A stretch of DNA of 64,000 nt, from assembly GCF_949987535.1 (NCBI RefSeq), contig NW_026645840.1, positions 20,787-84,786 of the forward strand. Direction: 5' to 3'. The first letter of the stretch is position 1. Each line of letters opens with the position of its first letter. Under the pieces are notes generated by a model that was given only the letters and a program-made list of their open reading frames with translations, had not been told where the DNA came from and did no database searches. The stretch is from Balaenoptera acutorostrata (taxonomy: Eukaryota; Chordata; Mammalia; Artiodactyla; Balaenopteridae). Positions 52,771-64,000 of this stretch are shown here, in pieces. The translations under genes were made by a program, and so were the position numbers.

Positions 52771-54529
52771 CTTTTCATGTGCTTTCAAGGCGATTCGAAT
52801 CTACCTCCTGAAATCTGTTTCCTGCAATTCTGCCTTGCTTTCAAAGCCTCTTCGTTGCCTTCCCTTAATATATTTGTGGACGAGAGGTATCATTTAAAAC
52901 TCTGCAGGTTTGTGAATTGCAGTGCCCCTGAGCTCCATTTTTCAACTCGCTTTTTTGGGAGCTGGCCGCAAAAGCGCAGGATTGCTTCAGGCCCTCTTCT
53001 GGTTCTGGGGGGCAGGCTGAGCTTGTGCTTAATTCTTCTTCCTGATGGGAAAATAGAGTGACCTGTGCCTGTCCCAACACCTAGAGCTAGTCTCTCATTG
53101 GTTCCCCCTCTTCCCGTTCATCCTCAGGACAAATTGCAACCTGTACGGAACAGGAGGTTAAAGGTGCTGATTCTCCAAGGAGGGAGATGGCTAGTAAATC
53201 GGCTGGAATGGCGAACCCGAGCAAAGGAGATGAGAAATGAGGTGCGTTTTAGAAACCTTTCCCGATCACACGGTGTACCATCTTCTGGGTTTCTCATGCC
53301 TGTTTTCGACGTAGGAAGATGCCCTTGAACCTGGAGATTTGGGACCCATGGGATGGGTACCATGCAGTATTACTTGAAAGGGTCTGCGTTGGCTCACCCA
53401 ACCTCACCGAACCTCTCAGCCCCAAGAGTGTCCACCCTTATGTCTCAATCAGCTGTGGGTCTAGATATGGTCAATCCAGGTTGCATCACAGCCCCTGAAA
53501 GAATTTTGTAAGAATTTCTCTCTCTTTCACTGCCTTTGTTTCACGGGTTTTGAAAAGTAATTTAGTTTTATAATGGGGTTTAGCTGCTTTTCACGGCTAT
53601 GTTTATGCCGCTTTACACCCCCTTGACTCACTTACAGAGAGATATCAATACATAGGTTTGAAGATTCTTACTAGTCAGATATATTCTTGTGCGGTGAATA
53701 GGGGGTGTTGAGTCCAGTTCACTGAAAAAGGAATAGGTCTTGTCTCTTACATATTGGGTTTATGGAACGGTATCGGAGCTAATTTGAAACCCTTGTTTTA
53801 TGCATCACCCCACCTCACCTTTCCCGTTCAGCAGCCATAGTGTGTTTCCTAAACGTGGGACTCTGTTCTGTTTTGCAATTCAGTTCAAGTGTAGCGGTTT
53901 TTACATTCCCTCTAGAAGTGATATCTTATGATAAGTGTCTTTTTCTGTGTGACTTATTTCACTTAGAATCGTCGTACCTAAATCCACTCATCGTGCTGCT
54001 ACTAGCCTTATGACGTTGATTTCATGGCTGAGTGATATTCCATTGTACATGAGGACCACAACTTCTTTATCCATTTTTCTCTTTCCTAGGATATTTAAGG
54101 TGTAATGAAGTGGGGGTTCTTGTCCACAGAGCAGCCCTAAACTTTGGGGTGCCTGTGTCTTGCTGATTTTTAGTTTTCCCAATTTATACGGCCATGAGTG
54201 GAAGTGCCCTATGCTCTCCAAGCTGTGTTTTTTAGATGTTTCAGAACACACCGTACACTTCTCCGGAGTGGCTGTTGGCAATTTACATCCCACCCATCAG
54301 CGTAGCAAGGCTCCCATTTCTCCATGGCCGGTCCTGCATTTCTGGTTTGGACACTTTTTTCCGCATGGCCCTTTTGCCCGCTGGGAAGCGAGACTTCTTT
54401 GGAGCGCTGATTGGCCTTTCCAGGTTGCTTGGTTGGCCAAAAAGGGCGTATGCGTTTTTTCCTGAATATATTCAGGAAAAAACGCATACGCCCTTTTTGG
54501 CCAAGGGCATCATTGTCCACGTTTTGCCG
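52771..54529 (+). repeat. Satellite unit 31
   Basis: Palindrome 54433-54504. Same marker state as unit 28 (730 A, 763 C, 795 G, 829 A). Confidence 0.95.
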
Positions 54530-56288
54530 CTTTTCATGTGCTTTCAAGGCGATTCGAATCTACCTCCTGAAATCTGTTTCCTGCAATTCTGCCTTGCTTT
54601 CAAAGCCTCTTCGTTGCCTTCCCTTAATATATTTGTGGACGAGAGGTATCATTTAAAACTCTGCAGGTTTGTGAATTGCAGTGCCCCTGAGCTCCATTTT
54701 TCAACTCGCTTTTTTGGGAGCTGGCCGCAAAAGCGCAGGATTGCTTCAGGCCCTCTTCTGGTTCTGGGGGGCAGGCTGAGCTTGTGCTTAATTCTTCTTC
54801 CTGATGGGAAAATAGAGTGACCTGTGCCTGTCCCAACACCTAGAGCTAGTCTCTCATTGGTTCCCCCTCTTCCCGTTCATCCTCAGGACAAATTGCAACC
54901 TGTACGGAACAGGAGGTTAAAGGTGCTGATTCTCCAAGGAGGGAGATGGTTAGTAAATCGGCTGGAATGGCGAACCCGAGCAAAGGAGATGAGAAATGAG
55001 GTGCGTTTTAGAAACCTTTCCCGATCACACGGTGTACCATCTTCTGGGTTTCTCATGCCTGTTTTCGACGTAGGAAGATGCCCTTGAACCTGGAGATTTG
55101 GGACCCATGGGATGGGTACCATGCAGTATTACTTGAAAGGGTCTGCGTTGGCTCACCCAACCTCACCGAACCTCTCAGCCCCAAGAGTGTCCACCCTTAT
55201 GTCTCAATCAGCTGTGGGTCTAGATATGGTCAATCCAGGTTGCATCACAGCCCCTGAACGAATTTTGTAAGAATTTCTCTCTCTTTCACTGTCTTTGTTT
55301 CACGGGTTTTGAAAAGTAATTTAGTTTTATAATGGGGTTTAGCTGCTTTTCACGGCTGTGTTTATGCCGCTTTACACCCCCTTGACTCACTTACAGAGAG
55401 ATATCAATACATAGGTTTGAAGATTCTTACTAGTCAGATATATTCTTGTGCGGTGAATAGGGGGTGTTGAGTCCAGTTCACTGAAAAAGGAATAGGTCTT
55501 GTCTCTTACATATTGGGTTTATGGAACGGTATCGGAGCTAATTTGAAACCCTTGTTTTATGCATCACCCCACCTCACCTTTCCCGTTCAGCAGCCATAGT
55601 GTGTTTCCTAAACGTGGGACTCTGTTCTGTTTTGCAATTCAGTTCAAGTGTAGCGGTTTTTACATTCCCTCTAGAAGTGATATCTTATGATAAGTGTCTT
55701 TTTCTGTGTGACTTATTTCACTTAGAATCGTCGTACCTAAATCCACTCATCGTGCTGCTACTAGCCTTATGACGTTGATTTCATGGCTGAGTGATATTCC
55801 ATTGTACATGAGGACCACAACTTCTTTATCCATTTTTCTCTTTCCTAGGATATTTAAGGTGTAATGAAGTGGGGGTTCTTGTCCACAGAGCAGCCCTAAA
55901 CTTTGGGGTGCCTGTGTCTTGCTGATTTTTAGTTTTCCCAATTTATACGGCCATGAGTGGAAGTGCCCTATGCTCTCCAAGCTGTGTTTTTTAGATGTTT
56001 CAGAACACACCGTACACTTCTCCGGAGTGGCTGTTGGCAATTTACATCCCACCCATCAGCGAAGCAAGGCTCCCATTTCTCCATGGCCGGTCCTGCATTT
56101 CTGGTTTGGACACTTTTTTCCGCATGGCCCTTTTGCCCGCTGGGAAGCGAGACTTCTTTGGAGCGCTGATTGGCCTTTCCAGGTTGCTTGGTTGGCCAAA
56201 AAGGGCGTATGCGTTTTTTCCTGAATATATTCAGGAAAAAACGCATACGCCCTTTTTGGCCAAGGGCATCATTGTCCACGTTTTGCCG
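54530..56288 (+). repeat. Satellite unit 32
   Basis: Palindrome 56192-56263. 421 T as unit 29. Private 1533 A (window 56062), which removes a minus-strand stop-equivalent and opens a short extra frame without significance. Confidence 0.94.
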
Positions 56289-58047
56289 CTTTTCATGTGC
56301 TTTCAAGGCGATTCGAATCTACCTCCTGAAATCTGTTTCCTGCAATTCTGCCTTGCTTTCAAAGCCTCTTCGTTGCCTTCCCTTAATATATTTGTGGACG
56401 AGAGGTATCATTTAAAACTCTGCAGGTTTGTGAATTGCAGTGCCCCTGAGCTCCATTTTTCAACTCGCTTTTTTGGGAGCTGGCCGCAAAAGCGCAGGAT
56501 TGCTTCAGGCCCTCTTCTGGTTCTGGGGGGCAGGCTGAGCTTGTGCTTAATTCTTCTTCCTGATGGGAAAATAGAGTGACCTGTGCCTGTCCCAACACCT
56601 AGAGCTAGTCTCTCATTGGTTCCCCCTCTTCCCGTTCATCCTCAGGACAAATTGCAACCTGTACGGAACAGGAGGTTAAAGGTGCTGATTCTCCAAGGAG
56701 GGAGATGGCTAGTAAATCGGCTGGAATGGCGAACCCGAGCAAAGGAGATGAGAAATGAGGTGCGTTTTAGAAACCTTTCCCGATCACACGGTGTACCATC
56801 TTCTGGGTTTCTCATGCCTGTTTTCGACGTAGGAAGATGCCCTTGAACCTGGAGATTTGGGACCCATGGGATGGGTACCATGCAGTATTACTTGAAAGGG
56901 TCTGCGTTGGCTCACCCAACCTCACCGAACCTCTCAGCCCCAAGAGTGTCCACCCTTATGTCTCAATCAGCTGTGGGTCTAGATATGGTCAATCCAGGTT
57001 GCATCACAGCCCCTGAACGAATTTTGTAAGAATTTCTCTCTCTTTCACTGTCTTTGTTTCACGGGTTTTGAAAAGTAATTTAGTTTTATAATGGGGTTTA
57101 GCTGCTTTTCACGGCTGTGTTTATGCCGCTTTACACCCCCTTGACTCACTTACAGAGAGATATCAATACATAGGTTTGAAGATTCTTCCTAGTCAGATAT
57201 ATTCTTGTGCGGTGAATAGGGGGTGTTGAGTCCAGTTCACTGAAAAAGGAATAGGTCTTGTCTCTTACATATTGGGTTTATGGAACGGTATCGGAGCTAA
57301 TTTGAAACCCTTGTTTTATGCATCACCCCACCTCACCTTTCCCGTTCAGCAGCCATAGTGTGTTTCCTAAACGTGGGACTCTGTTCTGTTTTGCAATTCA
57401 GTTCAAGTGTAGCGGTTTTTACATTCCCTCTAGAAGTGATATCTTAGGATAAGTGTCTTTTTCTGTGTGACTTATTTCACTTAGAATCGTCGTACCTAAA
57501 TCCACTCATCGTGCTGCTACTAGCCTTATGACGTTGATTTCATGGCTGAGTGATATTCCATTGTACATGAGGACCACAACTTCTTTATCCATTTTTCTCT
57601 TTCCTAGGATATTTAAGGTGTAATGAAGTGGGGGTTCTTGTCCACAGAGCAGCCCTAAACTTTGGGGTGCCTGTGTCTTGCTGATTTTTAGTTTTCCCAA
57701 TTTATACGGCCATGAGTGGAAGTGCCCTATGCTCTCCAAGCTGTGTTTTTTAGATGTTTCAGAACACACCGTACACTTCTCCGGAGTGGCTGTTGGCAAT
57801 TTACATCCCACCCATCAGCGTAGCAAGGCTCCCATTTCTCCATGGCCGGTCCTGCATTTCTGGTTTGGACACTTTTTTCCGCATGGCCCTTTTGCCCGCT
57901 GGGAAGCGAGACTTCTTTGGAGCGCTGATTGGCCTTTCCAGGTTGCTTGGTTGGCCAAAAAGGGCGTATGCGTTTTTTCCTGAATATATTCAGGAAAAAA
58001 CGCATACGCCCTTTTTGGCCAAGGGCATCATTGTCCACGTTTTGCCG
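56289..58047 (+). repeat. Satellite unit 33
   Basis: Palindrome 57951-58022. 795 G, 900 C and 1159 G, the same combination as unit 7; the only 1159 G right of unit 11. Confidence 0.95.
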
Positions 58048-59806
58048 CTTTTCATGTGCTTTCAAGGCGATTCGAATCTACCTCCTGAAATCTGTTTCCT
58101 GCAATTCTGCCTTGCTTTCAAAGCCTCTTCGTTGCCTTCCCTTAATATATTTGTGGACGAGAGGTATCATTTAAAACTCTGCAGGTTTGTGAATTGCAGT
58201 GCCCCTGAGCTCCATTTTTCAACTCGCTTTTTTGGGAGCTGGCCGCAAAAGCGCAGGATTGCTTCAGGCCCTCTTCTGATTCTGGGGGGCAGGCTGAGCT
58301 TGTGCTTAATTCTTCTTCCTGATGGGAAAATAGAGTGACCTGTGCCTGTCCCAACACCTAGAGCTAGTCTCTCATTGGTTCCCCCTCTTCCCGTTCATCC
58401 TCAGGACAAATTGCAACCTGTACGGAACAGGAGGTTAAAGGTGCTGATTCTCCAAGGAGGGAGATGGCTAGTAAATCGGCTGGAATGGCGAACCCGAGCA
58501 AAGGAGATGAGAAATGAGGTGCGTTTTAGAAACCTTTCCCGATCACACGGTGTACCATCTTCTGGGTTTCTCATGCCTGTTTTCGACGTAGGAAGATGCC
58601 CTTGAACCTGGAGATTTGGGACCCATGGGATGGGTACCATGCAGTACTATTTGAAAGGGTCTGCGTTGGCTCACCCAACCTCACCGAACCTCTCAGCCCC
58701 AAGAGTGTCCACCCTTATGTCTCAATCAGCTGTGGGTCTAGATATGGTCAATCCAGGTTGCATCACAGCCCCTGAACGAATTTTGTAAGAATTTCTCTCT
58801 CTTTCACTGTCTTTGTTTCACGGGTTTTGAAAAGTAATTTATTTTTATAATGGGGTTTAGCTGCTTTTCACGGCTGTGTTTATGCCGCTTTACACCCCCT
58901 TGACTCACTTACAGAGAGATATCAATACATAGGTTTGAAGATTCTTCCTAGTCAGATATGTTCTTGTGCGGTGAATAGGGGGTGTTGAGTCCAGTTCACT
59001 GAAAAAGGAATAGGTCTTGTCTCTTACATATTGGGTTTATGGAACGGTATCGGAGCTAATTTGAAACCCTTGTTTTATGCATCACCCCACCTCACCTTTC
59101 CCGTTCAGCAGCCATAGTGTGTTTCCTAAACGTGGGACTCTGTTCTGTTTTGCAATTCAGTTCAAGTGTAGCGGTTTTTACATTCCCTCTAGAAGTGATA
59201 TCTTATGATAAGTGTCTTTTTCTGTGTGACTTATTTCACTTAGAATCGTCGTACCTAAATCCACTCATCGTGCTGCTACTAGCCTTATGACGTTGATTTC
59301 ATGGCTGAGTGATATTCCATTGTACATGAGGACCACAACTTCTTTATCCATTTTTCTCTTTCCTAGGATATTTAAGGTGTAATGAAGTGGGGGTTCTTGT
59401 CCGCAGAGCAGCCCTAAACTTTGGGGTGCCTGTGTCTTGCTGATTTTTAGTTTTCCCAATTTATACGGCCATGAGTAGAAGTGCCCTATGCTCTCCAAGC
59501 TGTGTTTTTTAGATGTTTCAGAACACACCGTACACTTCTCCGGAGTGGCTGTTGGCAATTTACATCCCACCCATCAGCGTAGCAAGGCTCCCATTTCTCC
59601 ATGGCCGGTCCTGCATTTCTGGTTTGGACACTTTTTTCCGCATGGCCCTTTTGCCCGCTGGGAAGCGAGACTTCTTTGGAGCGCTGATTGGCCTTTCCAG
59701 GTTGCTTGGTTGGCCAAAAAGGGCGTATGCGTTTTTTCCTGAATATATTCAGGAAAAAACGCATACGCCCTTTTTGGCCAAGGGCATCATTGTCCACGTT
59801 TTGCCG
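58048..59806 (+). repeat. Satellite unit 34
   Basis: Palindrome 59710-59781. Private 600 C and 603 T (window 58647, 58650). 232 A as units 13, 18, 21; 900 C, 913 G, 1356 G and 1430 A as units 15 and 23. A mosaic of two marker groups. Confidence 0.95.
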
Positions 59807-61565
59807 CTTTTCATGTGCTTTCAAGGCGATTCGAATCTACCTCCTGAAATCTGTTTCCTGCAATTCTGCCTTGCTTTCAAAGCCTCTTCGTTGCCTTCCC
59901 TTAATATATTTGTGGACGAGAGGTATCATTTAAAACTCTGCAGGTTTGTGAATTGCAGTGCCCCTGAGCTCCATTTTTCAACTCGCTTTTTTGGGAGCTG
60001 GCCGCAAAAGCGCAGGATTGCTTCAGGCCCTCTTCTGGTTCTGGGGGGCAGGCTGAGCTTGTGCTTAATTCTTCTTCCTGATGGGAAAATAGAGTGACCT
60101 GTGCCTGTCCCAACACCTAGAGCTAGTCTCTCATTGGTTCCCCCTCTTCCCGTTCATCCTCAGGACAAATTGCAACCTGTACGGAACAGGAGGTTAAAGG
60201 TGCTGATTCTCCAAGGAGGGAGATGGCTAGTAAATCGGCTGGAATGGCGAACCCGAGCAAAGGAGATGAGAAATGAGGTGCGTTTTAGAAACCTTTCCCG
60301 ATCACACGGTGTACCATCTTCTGGGTTTCTCATGCCTGTTTTCGACGTAGGAAGATGCCCTTGAACCTGGAGATTTGGGACCCATGGGATGGGTACCATG
60401 CAGTATTACTTGAAAGGGTCTGCGTTGGCTCACCCAACCTCACCGAACCTCTCAGCCCCAAGAGTGTCCACCCTTATGTCTCAATCAGCTGTGGGTCTAG
60501 ATATGGTCAATCCAGGTTGCATCACAGCCCCTGAACGAATTTTGTAAGAATTTCTCTCTCTTTCACTGTCTTTGTTTCACGGGTTTTGAAAAGTAATTTA
60601 GTTTTATAATGGGGTTTAGCTGCTTTTCACGGCTGTGTTTATGCCGCTTTACACCCCCTTGACTCACTTACAGAGAGATATCAATACATAGGTTTGAAGA
60701 TTCTTACTAGTCAGATATATTCTTGTGCGGTGAATAGGGGGTGTTGAGTCCAGTTCACTGAAAAAGGAATAGGTCTTGTCTCTTACATATTGGGTTTATG
60801 GAACGGTATCTGAGCTAATTTGAAACCCTTGTTTTATGCATCACCCCACCTCACCTTTCCCGTTCAGCAGCCATAGTGTGTTTCCTAAACGTGGGACTCT
60901 GTTCTGTTTTGCAATTCAGTTCAAGTGTAGCGGTTTTTACATTCCCTCTAGAAGTGATATCTTATGATAAGTGTCTTTTTCTGTGTGACTTATTTCACTT
61001 AGAATCGTCGTACCTAAATCCACTCATCGTGCTGCTACTAGCCTTATGACGTTGATTTCATGGCTGAGTGATATTCCATTGTACATGAGGACCACAACTT
61101 CTTTATCCATTTTTCTCTTTCCTAGGATATTTAAGGTGTAATGAAGTGGGGGTTCTTGTCCACAGAGCAGCCCTAAACTTTGGGGTGCCTGTGTCTTGCT
61201 GATTTTTAGTTTTCCCAATTTATACGCCCATGAGTGGAAGTGCCCTATGCTCTCCAAGCTGTGTTTTTTAGATGTTTCAGAACACACCGTACACTTCTCC
61301 GGAGTGGCTGTTGGCAATTTACATCCCACCCATCAGCGTAGCAAGGCTCCCATTTCTCCATGGCCGGTCCTGCATTTCTGGTTTGGACACTTTTTTCCGC
61401 ATGGCCCTTTTGCCCGCTGGGAAGCGAGACTTCTTTGGAGCGCTGATTGGCCTTTCCAGGTTGCTTGGTTGGCCAAAAAGGGCGTATGCGTTTTTTCCTG
61501 AATATATTCAGGAAAAAACGCATACGCCCTTTTTGGCCAAGGGCATCATTGTCCACGTTTTGCCG
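59807..61565 (+). repeat. Satellite unit 35
   Basis: Palindrome 61469-61540. 1421 C, the state of units 1-4 and 8, with 795 G and 1005 T. Confidence 0.95.
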
Positions 61566-63324
61566 CTTTTCATGTGCTTTCAAGGCGATTCGAATCTACC
61601 TCCTGAAATCTGTTTCCTGCAATTCTGCCTTGCTTTCAAAGCCTCTTCGTTGCCTTCCCTTAATATATTTGTGGACGAGAGGTATCATTTAAAACTCTGC
61701 AGGTTTGTGAATTGCAGTGCCCCTGAGCTCCATTTTTCAACTCGCTTTTTTGGGAGCTGGCCGCAAAAGCGCAGGATTGCTTCAGGCCCTCTTCTGGTTC
61801 TGGGGGGCAGGCTGAGCTTGTGCTTAATTCTTCTTCCTGATGGGAAAATAGAGTGACCTGTGCCTGTCCCAACACCTAGAGCTAGTCTCTCATTGGTTCC
61901 CCCTCTTCCCGTTCATCCTCAGGACAAATTGCAACCTGTACGGAACAGGAGGTTAAAGGTGCTGATTCTCCAAGGAGGGAGATGGCTAGTAAATCGGCTG
62001 GAATGGCGAACCCGAGCAAAGGAGATGAGAAATGAGGTGCGTTTTAGAAACCTTTCCCGATCACACGGTGTACCATCTTCTGGGTTTCTCATGCCTGTTT
62101 TCGACGTAGGAAGATGCCCTTGAACCTGGAGATTTGGGACCCATGGGATGGGTACCATGCAGTATTACTTGAAAGGGTCTGCGTTGGCTCACCCAACCTC
62201 ACCGAACCTCTCAGCCCCAAGAGTGTCCACCCTTATGTCTCAATCAGCTGTGGGTCCAAATATGGTCAATCCAGGTTGCATCACAGCCCCTGAACGAATT
62301 TTGTAAGAATTTCTCTCTCTTTCACTGTCTTTGTTTCACGGGTTTTGAAAAGTAATTTATTTTTATAATGGGGTTTAGCTGCTTTTCACGGCTGTGTTTA
62401 TGCCGCTTTACACCCCCTTGACTCACTTACAGAGAGATATCAATACATAGGTTTGAAGATTCTTACTAGTCAGATATATTCTTGTGCGGTGAATAGGGGG
62501 TGTTGAGTCCAGTTCACTGAAAAAGGAATAGGTCTTGTCTCTTACATATTGGGTTTATGGAACGGTATCTGAGCTAATTTGAAACCCTTGTTTTATGCAT
62601 CACCCCACCTCACCTTTCCCGTTCAGCAGCCATAGTGTGTTTCCTAAACGTGGGACTCTGTTCTGTTTTGCAATTCAGTTCAAGTGTAGCGGTTTTTACA
62701 TTCCCTCTAGAAGTGATATCTTATGATAAGTGTCTTTTTCTGTGTGACTTATTTCACTTAGAATCGTCGTACCTAAATCCACTCATCGTGCTGCTACTAG
62801 CCTTATGACGTTGATTTCATGGCTGAGTGATATTCCATTGTACATGAGGACCACAACTTCTTTATCCATTTTTCTCTTTCCTAGGATATTTAAGGTGTAA
62901 TGAAGTGGGGGTTCTTGTCCACAGAGCAGCCCTAAACTTTGGGGTGCCTGTGTCTTGCTGATTTTTAGTTTTCCCAATTTATACGGCCATGAGTGGAAGT
63001 GCCCTATGCTCTCCAAGCTGTGTTTTTTAGATGTTTCAGAACACACCGTACACTTCTCCGGAGTGGCTGTTGGCAATTTACATCCCACCCATCAGCGTAG
63101 CAAGGCTCCCATTTCTCCATGGCCGGTCCTGCATTTCTGGTTTGGACACTTTTTTCCGCATGGCCCTTTTGCCCGCTGGGAAGCGAGACTTCTTTGGAGC
63201 GCTGATTGGCCTTTCCAGGTTGCTTGGTTGGCCAAAAAGGGCGTATGCGTTTTTTCCTGAATATATTCAGGAAAAAACGCATACGCCCTTTTTGGCCAAG
63301 GGCATCATTGTCCACGTTTTGCCG
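61566..63324 (+). repeat. Satellite unit 36
   Basis: Palindrome 63228-63299. 692 C/694 A (window 62257, 62259), otherwise only in unit 1; 1005 T. Confidence 0.95.
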
Positions 63325-64000
63325 CTTTTCATGTGCTTTCAAGGCGATTCGAATCTACCTCCTGAAATCTGTTTCCTGCAATTCTGCCTTGCTTTCAAAG
63401 CCTCTTCGTTGCCTTCCCTTAATATATTTGTGGACGAGAGGTATCATTTAAAACTCTGCAGGTTTGTGAATTGCAGTGCCCCTGAGCTCCATTTTTCAAC
63501 TCGCTTTTTTGGGAGCTGGCCGCAAAAGCGCAGGATTGCTTCAGGCCCTCTTCTGGTTCTGGGGGGCAGGCTGAGCTTGTGCTTAATTCTTCTTCCTGAT
63601 GGGAAAATAGAGTGACCTGTGCCTGTCCCAACACCTAGAGCTAGTCTCTCATTGGTTCCCCCTCTTCCCGTTCATCCTCAGGACAAATTGCAACCTGTAC
63701 GGAACAGGAGGTTAAAGGTGCTGATTCTCCAAGGAGGGAGATGGCTAGTAAATCGGCTGGAATGGCGAACCCGAGCAAAGGAGATGAGAAATGAGGTGCG
63801 TTTTAGAAACCTTTCCCGATCACATGGTGTACCATCTTCTGGGTTTCTCATGCCTGTTTTCGACGTAGGAAGATGCCCTTGAACCTGGAGATTTGGGACC
63901 CATGGGATGGGTACCATGCAGTATTACTTGAAAGGGTCTGCGTTGGCTCACCCAACCTCACCGAACCTCTCAGCCCCAAGAGTGTCCACCCTTATGTCTC
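63325..64000 (+). repeat. Satellite unit 37, partial (cut by window end)
   Basis: The first 676 bp of a unit; it ends before the L1 3' UTR part and the palindrome. Private 501 T (CpG to TpG, window 63825). The array evidently continues beyond the window. Confidence 0.95.

Larger units (their letters stand above)
51012..56288 (+). repeat. Trimer block B (units 30-32), copy of block A
   Basis: Differences from block A found by eye are few: 102 (window 49354 against 54631), 1458 (50710 against 55987) and 1533 (50785 against 56062). This indicates a recent 5,277-bp duplication, or block conversion, followed by mutation or local exchange. Confidence 0.85.
1..64000. repeat. Tandem satellite array, 1,759-bp unit, 36.4 copies (probable common cetacean satellite)
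   Basis: The whole window is one head-to-tail array. The 72-bp palindrome starts at 1663, 3422, 5181 and so on to 63228, every step being 1,759, so no unit shows a net insertion or deletion. Units differ by a few substitutions each. The unit is largely a degraded LINE-1 3' end in minus orientation. Period and L1 origin match the heterochromatic satellite described as common to cetaceans; the species is inferred, not read. Such arrays form constitutive heterochromatin, and a centromeric or C-band location is possible but not shown here. There is no unique DNA, gene, RNA gene or nested young transposon. No stretch of the window lies outside the array. Confidence 0.95.

Noticed and set aside
1..64000. 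CRISPR array or bacterial repeat region
   Set aside because: The unit is 1,759 bp with no short repeats and spacers, and it carries mammalian L1 sequence.
1..64000. Endogenous retrovirus or LTR element as the source of the unit
   Set aside because: No LTR ends, primer-binding site or retroviral motif seen; the order of landmarks fits the L1 3' end instead.

Overview
The window is a single uninterrupted tandem satellite array. It holds 36 complete units of exactly 1,759 bp plus a 676-bp partial 37th, all head to tail in one orientation, with no unique sequence and no gene. Every landmark recurs at +1,759; the palindrome, for example, starts at 1663 and again at 63228, exactly 35 periods later. 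Units differ only by scattered single-base substitutions. Unit position 1 is set at window base 1, so unit n starts at 1+1759(n-1); 'unit position' below uses this frame.

The host is almost certainly a mammal and most likely a cetacean. Read on the minus strand, most of the unit follows the 3' end of a mammalian LINE-1 (end of ORF2, then 3' UTR, then an A-rich tail remnant). The period matches the L1-derived 'common cetacean satellite', which I recall as about 1.75-1.76 kb in baleen whales and several toothed-whale families and about 1.58 kb in dolphins and close relatives. That favours a non-delphinoid whale. These identifications come from memory of L1 and of the satellite literature, not from a search.

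Layout of one unit: 1-620 is diverged L1 ORF2-like sequence (minus strand); 620-785 is weakly assignable; 785-800 is the L1 3' terminus with an A-rich remnant; 800-1655 is clearly L1 3' UTR and end of ORF2; 1663-1734 is a perfect 72-bp spacerless palindrome that interrupts the L1 match; 1735-1759 leads back into ORF2-like sequence.

Above the unit level, shared rare substitutions show local block duplications: a trimer copy (units 27-29 and 30-32), a relation at 8-unit spacing (units 14-17 and 22-25), and other mosaics. There is no fixed array-wide higher-order repeat. Units 1-4 and 8 are the most divergent. Substitutions are strikingly scarce around the palindrome. The open frames in the array are by-products of the repeat and are not annotated as genes.
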